Source: Gentiana macrophylla (taxonomy: Eukaryota; Streptophyta; Magnoliopsida; Gentianales; Gentianaceae). From it: a DNA stretch of 64,000 nucleotides. The translations under genes were made by a program, and so were the position numbers. Under the pieces are notes generated by a model, which was not told where the DNA came from, searched no databases, and saw nothing but the letters and a program-made list of their open reading frames with translations. The stretch lies in NCBI GenBank assembly GCA_026214975.1, contig CM047808.1, forward strand, positions 54,338,583 to 54,402,582. The letters run 5' to 3'. Shown piece after piece: positions 57,069 to 64,000 of this stretch; the first letter of the stretch is position 1, and every line of letters begins with the position of its first letter.

Positions 57069-59127
57069 TTCCACGCCTAGTCTAAACCAAACAATCTAAT
57101 GTGCACAAAAGATACCCGCTTTAACATCCAAAGCGGGATTTCAAAACAACCAAACCACAACCACCACCAAAACCATCACCAAACAATCCATTCATCACCC
57201 ACCACAACACCACATCACCAAAACAGAGCAGAAAAAACACCAAAACCGTAAAAACAAATTAAGGTGACATTCAAGAAAACGAGCCGACCCAAAGATCGAA
57301 CTCACAAAAACGTGAATGAAATCTAGAAAAGTTGTTACTAACTTACCGAGTAGGGTGAGTAGATGTTGATTCAGTGAAAACGAGTCCAAACAACACAAGA
57401 ATGACCTCCAAAATCAAATTTTTCTTCCAAAAAGTCGGATCGCAATGGGCTCTGATTCTTCAAAAAATATCGTGTGTTGGGGGATTTGGTTATGAAAATC
57501 AAAGAGAGGGTATCAAGGCGGCTGTAGCACTTTTGAATCGCCCAAAACGGTGTAAATCGATTTATTTTAGGGCAAAAGGAGGAGAGAAACCGTTCTTGAT
57601 TTTTGAAATTCGAAAAGTGAGGGTTCACTCGATGAAGGGGTATATATGCACAGAGGTTGGACGCTGTTCAACTCTGGGACGGGCGCCCACCGGAAAGACG
57701 GATGAACTGGACGGGCGCCCGGCTTATTAGACGCCGCCCAAGAGTTTAAATCACATACAGATTGGAGGAATAAATCGCACGGGCGCCCAGGCTTAGTGGG
57801 CCGCCGTCCTAAAATTGGTCAAGCGGACGGGCGCCCGTAGTTCGACGGGCGCCCAAGCGCTTTTAAGTGCAAAATTATAAAATTTCCATACAAATCAAAT
57901 GCAAAATTTGCCCTTCTTATTAAACTTATATTAAACTTCAAAAATACAAATAAAAATCAAATGAAGTACATAAAATTACTAGAAAATAAATAAAAATATG
58001 GAAAACAAAGGTTGCCTCCCACTCACTTTTGTTTTTTTCGCTGCTTGCTCGACGAAACATCCTAAGAACGCTTAGTCATCATAAATGTCCGACCAATCGA
58101 TCACTGAATGAGACGGCGGAGCATGTCAATCGCCGGAGGGAAGTCATACTCATCTTGTAAACCCCACCCTCACCACCACATCAACACCTCGAAAGTGCTC
58201 GACTTGCGCAGACTAGCCAAAATCTGTCAAAGATCGGATCATTGAGGATGGTGTAAGGACGCCCTAGAGCCGCTCAGAACTCCTCGCAGTAAAGTCTCCA
58301 CCTCCCGAACAACGGGGAACAATGAGAACATAGGTGACCGCCTTGACGCGGTACTAATGTCAAAATCTACGTGCAAACGATGGTTCCTCCTCCGTCCGTC
58401 ATCTACATGAATGAGTGGGATCCTCCAAGGAAGGTAACTCCTCCGGGTGAACACCTAAATCCATATCTAGAAAGCACAACTAACTGATGATATAAAACAA
58501 AACTTAATAAGGCTAAAATTGAATAAACTAAACTTAAATACTAATACTATCAAAGCATAAAACAAAACAACTAAAAGAACGATATCTAGGTTGCCCCCTA
58601 GTGGCGCTTTTTGGTTAATGTCGTTAGCTCGACACATTGTAAGCTCACCTGATCAAAGCCATTTAACCTTTCTCGCCACCACTACCTCGCTTAAGCTCGA
58701 TCATTAGTGTGGTCGTGCAGAAACAAAGATCTCACACACGGGGTGAAATCTTTGAAAGCTCTCCAAACCTTCTTAAGTTTCCCCATGGTTGTGTTCTTTC
58801 TCCTCCGACTCCTCATGATGACGCTTAAGTTGTCGCCCCTCTCAAAACTCTTCCATATCAAAGACTACCGCTAGAACTTCTTCGAGACGGATCACTACCA
58901 TCATCCTCGGAGAACAAGTCGGGTGATAACTCGTCAAATTCTTCGACCGAGTAACACCACATCCGAGAATATCGAGAAATTTAACAATCAAAGATGTCTC
59001 TTTGGGTTCACCAATATAGTGTTTGCACCTCCGACCGCTGACTCAAACGGTTCACCACTATAACCACGGTTCTAGAACGCCTCCGGAATGATTTGGAGAA
59101 TCTCGAAAGGGCCGGACCAACGTGTCC
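57069..59127 (-). other. Spacer between integrase and the env-like region
   Basis: About 2 kb with no clear coding. A GGGCGCCC-type palindrome cluster sits at 57661-57855. The open frame at 57374-57730 (plus) crosses this cluster and looks fortuitous. 58010-59000 is a decayed region with short blocks shared with Athila spacers. Confidence 0.4.
57661..57855. repeat. GGGCGCCC palindrome cluster, internal copy
   Basis: Six near-copies of GACGGGCGCCC/A (about 57678, 57709, 57779, 57827, 57844 and a broken one near 57731) separated by unrelated 20-40 bp. The same word occurs in the LTR of this element at 53596-53790. Confidence 0.75.
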
Positions 59128-60249
59128 TTAACTTTCCAGAAACAGATGTAACCTAGAATTATATAGAAGAACTTGTTCGCCGACATGAAATTCTCTTTTC
59201 TTAATCTTAGCATCGTGGAGTAGCTTCATCTTATCTTTACTAACCCCTGGCACTTTCATAGGCCTGGAGTCCGAATCGCCCAATTTCATGTAATCTAGCC
59301 AGAGTCGATGCTTCCCACAAGATTGGGAATCAAAGTTCGTAAACTTTGTAGCCCAATAAGCTCTATGCTCTAACTCGACAGTGCAGATGACATGGTTTCC
59401 GTAGACCATTTGATATGGTGATGTACCCATGGGGTCTTATAGGCGCTTCGATATGCCCACAAAGACATCATCCAACTTTAGACTCCGATCTTTTCCTATG
59501 ATCATAATCTTCTCCAGATCTTCTTAATGCTCTGTTGCTCTTTCAACCTCGACCACTAGTCATAGGATGGTGCGGTGTGCCAATTTTATGCCGGACACCA
59601 TATTTTTCGAGAACTTTCTCTGGGTCGGTTGCGTAAATGCGCCCCTTCATCATCGATCAAGGCACGTGGACATCCAAACCTCACGAAAATATTATTCTTT
59701 AGAAATTTCATCACCGTCTTATGATCATTGTGAGGAGTGGCTTGGGCCTCCACCCATTTAGACACGTAATCCACGCAGACTAAGATGTATTTATTACCGC
59801 AAGATGATGGGAATGGTCCCATAAAATCGATACCCCATACATCAAAGACTTCGCATTCGAGATGGGTTTTAAAGGCATGTCAAAACGCCTTGTCGAGTAC
59901 CGGTTCTTTGGCACCTATCACAAGCTTTACGTAAAGCTTCCGTATCTTTAAAGATCGTAGGCCAATAGAAACCGGATTGAAATATCTTAGCAACGGTTTT
60001 CCACGGACCAAAGTGTCCTCCTGTGGGTCCACCGTGGCACCGCTCAATGACGCCACGCTGCTCGATTCGAATACATCTCCTAAGCAAACCATCTTTACTG
60101 ATCTTGAAAAGATAAGGTTCATCCCAAACGAAATATTTTAAATCCGAGAAGAACTTTTTCTTCTCTCGATAAGACATCTCTGGATCGAGATAACGGCCAT
60201 GAAGGTAGTTTACAATGGAAGAATACCATGGAACATCGTGGAGCGCCAT
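59128..60249 (-). pseudogene. Integrase of the Athila-type element
   Basis: Minus-strand pieces: the zinc-binding part at 59869-60249 (HGGPTGGHFGPWKTVAKIFQ, CDRCQRTG), catalytic core start at 59586-59822 ([36 protein letters not shown]), and C-terminal part at 59128-59430 (MGTSPYQMVYGNHVICTVEL). The HHCC ligands and the first core Asp can be read. The Glu block between 59430 and 59586 is frameshifted. Confidence 0.78.
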
Positions 60250-60671
60250 CGATCAACATGATGTTTTCTGAGAGAAAAGTAAAGATCTATATCATCCGGT
60301 TCATTCTTTTCCTCATTTAACATCCTAGACAAATGATCCGCTACTACATTCTCACGCTCTTTTGTCCTTAATTTGAACGTCAAACTCTTGTAGGGTCAAT
60401 ATCCAACGTAGTAAGCGCGGTTTAGCCTCTTTCTTAGTCATCAGTAACGCAAGGCGCGCATGATCACCCACACGATCACTTGAGCTCCTAACAAGTAACT
60501 ACGAAACTTGTCCATAGCAAAGACTACGGCTAGTAGTTCCTTTTCGATAGTAGTATAGTTAACTTGAGAGGGGTTCAATGTGTGGCTTAATGTAATAGAT
60601 AGGTCGGAACTTTCCTTTGATCTTTTGCCCTGAAACAAAGACCAACAAAGATAATTTGATGCGTCGCACAT
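60250..60671 (-). pseudogene. RNase H of the Athila-type element
   Basis: 60441-60671 reads MCDASNYLCWSLFQGKRSKE, then NYTTIEKELLAVVFAMDKFR, the N-terminal RNase H blocks of gypsy pol with the first Asp kept. The TDH block after IVWVIM is frameshifted. The remainder down to 60250 is decayed. Confidence 0.7.
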
Positions 60672-60722
60672 AAGCTCAAATGGTAGGTTCCAATCAAAGC
60701 GATATAAGAATCGGAGCGTATA

Positions 60723-61600
60723 TTAAACGATCCTTAAGCTCTCAAACGCTTGCTTGCAGCTCTCATCAAAAATAAACTCAACGCCTTCCTTTAGTAAAGT
60801 GGACAGGGGCTTGGCTATCTTGGAGAAATCTTGAATGAACCTTCTGTAGGCTTCGACGTGTCCAAGAAAGCCTCTCACTTCGCGCACATTTTTAGGATAG
60901 CTCATCTTCTCGATAGCTTCTACTTTTGCCCTGTCAACTTCTATACCTTTGGCTGAGATCTTGTGGCCAAGAACTATTCCTTCATCTACCATGAAATGGC
61001 ATTTTTCCCAATTAAGTACTAGGTTCTTTTCCACACATCTGGATAACACCTGATCAAGATTGTCAAGGCAATCATCAAAAGACTGACCAAAAACGAAAAA
61101 TCGCCCATAAAAATCTCCATACACTTTTCTACAAGCCCGTCAAAGATGGCTAGCATACATCACTGGAATGTAGCCGGGGCATTGCAGAGACGAACGGCAT
61201 TCGCCTCAGAGGCGAATGTACCATAAGCGGCGTGAAGGTGGTCTTTTCTTGGTCACCGGATCAATGGGTATCTGAAATATCCTCGAATATCCATCTAGAA
61301 ACAAGAAAATGCGTGTCCCGCCAGACGCCGAGCATCCGGTCAATGAATGGAAGGAAAGTGATCTTTCATGGTTACCTCATTGAGCTTTCGATAATCGATG
61401 CGCACTCAGAATCAAAGAATAACAAGCCTCAATGCAATTTCCTCTCCTTCTCATTCTTCTCAATTGTAATTCCACCTTTTTGGGAACTACTTGAGTCGGG
61501 AAACCCATTCACTATCCGCGATGGCATAAATGATTCCCATGTCCGTAAGTTTAATGATTTCTTTTAACGACTTCTTGCATACGAGGGTTAAGCCTTCACT
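60723..61600 (-). pseudogene. Reverse transcriptase of the Athila-type element
   Basis: 60723-61124 has SFDDCLDNLDQVLSRCVEKN, NWEKCHFMVDEGIVLGHKIS and VREVRGFLGHVEAYRRFIQD, clear gypsy RT thumb and connection blocks. The active-site box just upstream (family form FMDDF) is disrupted and reads GDFYGRF. The finger/palm part (61125-61600) is recognisable only in broken frames (RRMPF block near 61195). Not functional. Confidence 0.72.
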
Positions 61601-62069
61601 GGGTCAGTCGACACACTTGGCGCCTCATTCGCCTTGATCTTGTGCATGCAGATGTCGTGAGATATTCCCCGATATCTCCTACTTGCCAACCAAAAGCTTT
61701 TTCATTCTTCTTCAAGACGTTGATCAATTTCATTTCCTCTATACGGGAAAGCTTAGCGAGATATGATTAAAGGAAGCTTGTCGCTTTCTCTTAAGAACAC
61801 ATACTTAAGATGTTTAGTAACGGCTTCAACACCAAATCCAGCAGGGGTCTTCTAAACTAGACTTGAGATCTCCACTTTTCAACTCAATATCATTGAGTTT
61901 ACTCGTGGTCCCACCGCCAAAGCTTCTCCTTCCAACAGCCTCTTCCTCAAAATCACCGCTAGTTGATCCAGATTCACCCTACCATGAGTATTCAGATTAT
62001 CAACTAATCGCTCATATTCTCGCTTCTACACCATGACTTGCTTATCCATATAGTCGGTGAAATCATCCG

Positions 62070-62594
62070 TCATATAATCAATGGAAAAACCGGTTGGAGG
62101 GCGGAGGGTACTTGAATGGACTTTAAGACATTGTAACTCACCTCTTGGTCACCAACTCGGATAGTCACGTGCCCACCATCGCAGCTCGATGAGAGCTCTA
62201 GTGTAGATAAGAAAGGTCTTCCTAGAATCAACGGAACGCTTTCGCCTTTCTCTATATCTAAAACATACCAATCAACCGGAAAGGTAAATCGATCAATCTG
62301 AACCAAAACGCCTTTTAGATTCCTAAGCTTTCTTAGAGGATCTATCCGCCAATTGTAAACTCATAGTAGTGGGTTCTAAGACTTTGTAAACCTAGTTGCT
62401 TGCATCTGAGACATTGGCATAAGGCTTATAGAGGCACCTAGATCACACAAAGAATTTGGGAAGACTAGACCTCCCATCAAAACTGTAAGTACAAATTTGC
62501 CAGGGTCACCTCTTTTAATTGGTAAGTTTTCATAATTAATCATGGAACAATCCTCACCAATCGCTTTTCCATGCCAAGCTAATTTCTTTTTCAA
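62070..62594 (-). pseudogene. Protease of the Athila-type element
   Basis: 62376-62594 has RGDPGKFVLTV then LCDLGASISLMPMS, where DLGAS is the aspartic protease active site of this group. 62070-62306 has VPLILGRPFLSTLE, the C-terminal ILGRPFL block. A frameshift lies near 62310-62375. Confidence 0.75.
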
Positions 62595-62599
62595 GACAC

Positions 62600-64000
62600 A
62601 ACATCCTTGATAAATTTTGTATACTTAGGCATCTCGACTAAGACATCCGACAATGGAAGATTCACTTGAGTATTTTTCAAAAAGGTTTAGCACCTTTTAG
62701 CACTTCTTATCCTCAATCAAAGGAATGTTGCTCTTCTCGGTGAAATGGAAGTTTCTTAAGGTCATCCTCGAGAAAACCTTTTCGAGGATGCACCGACAAC
62801 TCTGTCTTCCCGCATCCTTCCAACGAAACAGCTTTTTTCAGATTTCTCGCAGAGTCGGGGATCACCCTCGACTTTCGCTGCTTTTTCGGTCCTCAAAGGA
62901 TCACCACTGAGGATCGCCAAATTCTTCACCTCTCGTGGATCACCACCGAGTTTTCTCTTTGCAACAGGAGTAGGTGCTCACTTCCTCCCCGCTTTATCAA
63001 TGGCAGAGGGGCTAGTGGTTTCCCGGATGGGAAGAACCACTAACTTGAGTACCGCTCCTCAGATTCATTGCACCGGCCTCCTCCTTACCGTATTGAATTG
63101 ATGGCACGAGGTCAAGACATGGGCCTTTGTTCAAATCACCTGAGCAACTTGACCACCCTTTGGATTCTTCTCGATGAAACTGGCAAACGCCTGCCTGGGG
63201 TCTAAAGCCAACTGCTCACCTGGGCCTGCCCAATTTGTCTCTCAAGATTCTTCATCGATCTACTTTGCTCTTCCAACTTAGCCTCAAGATTTGTAGGTTG
63301 GGAGGGGCCTTGAGAGTTTTGGAGATTTGGAGCATAGTAAATTTGGTGGGCCGACTTTGAAATTGAGAATTTGAATTGGAAGGCCAATTGATTGAATTTT
63401 TGCGTAGGATTGGAAAAATTCGAGTTTTGATTCTGATTAAACCCAGGTTTCGTTGAAATTACGATTCAATTAAAATTCGAGTTGGGATTGAAATTAGAAG
63501 ATGGATTAAACCCTTGGTTTTGAAAATTGCCCTGCCTCGAAACCGATTGAACCTTTGATTGTTCTCGCCATAAATGCATTCACTTCCGCATTCTCGTCCG
63601 CTCATGTAAGCAGCATTTAGAAGTGTGCCCCACCTCGCTCACAATTTTGACATGTGACTTGATTGTACCGCCCCATAGTCATGAAATGAAGATTTACTTG
63701 ATAAGGTAGGGGGGATTAATTGACATTGGCCATTCATATGGCCGGTCTGACAATTAATTTTTCGCAATACGTAAACTGAGGGTTCTGTGGAAAAGAGGAG
63801 TTTGATTTATAGGATTGGAAACTTGAGGTGGGGCCATCCGCTTTGCAAAGATGGCAATCAAAATTTGTAAATTGACTTCCTCAACCTTGGGAGGAGGAGG
63901 TGCTTGAATTGCTTGATAAGAGGGGCATAGTTATATTTTGCAATGTCCTCAAACAATGCCCATCCCTCATCAGGCGTTTTCTTCAGAAATGCCCCGCCAG
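62600..64000 (-). pseudogene. gag of the Athila-type element, partial at the window edge
   Basis: At 63880-63995 the minus strand reads KKTPDEGWALFEDIAKYN, a conserved Athila gag block. Near 63600-63650 a damaged zinc-knuckle region (CQNCERGGAH) is followed by a stop. 63202-63387 has SQPTNLEAKLEEQSRSMKNL, a coiled-coil-like stretch typical of the gag C-terminal part. Several shifts break it. The start is beyond the window. Confidence 0.65.

Larger units (their letters stand above)
52574..64000 (-). mobile_element. Athila-type Ty3/gypsy element (partial, extends past the window)
   Basis: On the minus strand the visible order is gag, protease, RT, RNase H, integrase, a long spacer, env-like ORF region, second polypurine tract, polypurine tract and 3' LTR. 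The LTR (52574-54147), tract type and env-position ORF place it in the Athila group. All coding parts have multiple frameshifts. The 5' LTR is to the right of the window. Confidence 0.85.

Overview
The window is plant nuclear DNA, almost certainly from a eudicot with a repeat-rich genome. It is a dense transposable-element graveyard with no convincing single-copy host gene. The evidence is plant-type LTR retrotransposons (Ty1/copia and Ty3/gypsy, including Athila/Tat-type and chromodomain elements), a CACTA transposon, Helitron-type ends in a (TA)n tract, MITEs and a LINE remnant. I cannot name the species from the sequence.

Layout. 1-653 is the right end of an Athila-like LTR that sits inside the 5' LTR of a Sirevirus-like copia element. 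That copia (654-5387) keeps a broken gag and a broken extra ORF but has no pol. 5388-5705 is a LINE 3' fragment. 5711-49418 is one minus-strand chromodomain Ty3/gypsy element (Tekay/Del-like), bounded by the 5-bp duplication AGATT. It has been blown apart by insertions: (a) a non-autonomous Athila-related element (5846-13364, TSD ATAAG) in its left LTR; (b) a Tnt1/Tork-type copia (18032-23287, TSD GTATA) in its RT; (c) a probable solo LTR (23799-36298) between protease and RT, which holds a CACTA element (25910-35820, TSD CAA), which in turn holds a nearly full-length copia (28202-34151, TSD CTGAA); (d) two head-to-head Helitron-like elements (40291-43953 and 43966-49275) in the (TA)n tract of its right LTR. 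With the inserts removed the outer gypsy element is about 9-10 kb, as expected.

49424-52573 holds a hAT-like MITE with a tRNA-like core, a 104-bp Mutator-type MITE with a perfect 9-bp TSD, the leader and gag start of another gypsy element, and the 5' end of a Tat-type gypsy. The Tat gag is cut by a minus-strand Athila-type element (52574 to beyond 64000) with LTR, polypurine tracts, an env-like ORF region, integrase, RNase H, RT, protease and gag, all badly frameshifted.

The most unusual signal is a shared design in the LTRs. At least four families carry a cluster of short CG-rich palindromes, each family with its own word (CGGTCGACCG, GGGCGCCC, AGGCGGGCGCCT, ATGCGTGCGCAT). In all three LTR pairs that carry a cluster and can be compared, the number of words differs between the two LTRs of the same element. 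A second polypurine tract about 1 kb upstream of the 3' LTR, conserved between the two Athila-type elements, is the other structural observation I would follow up.
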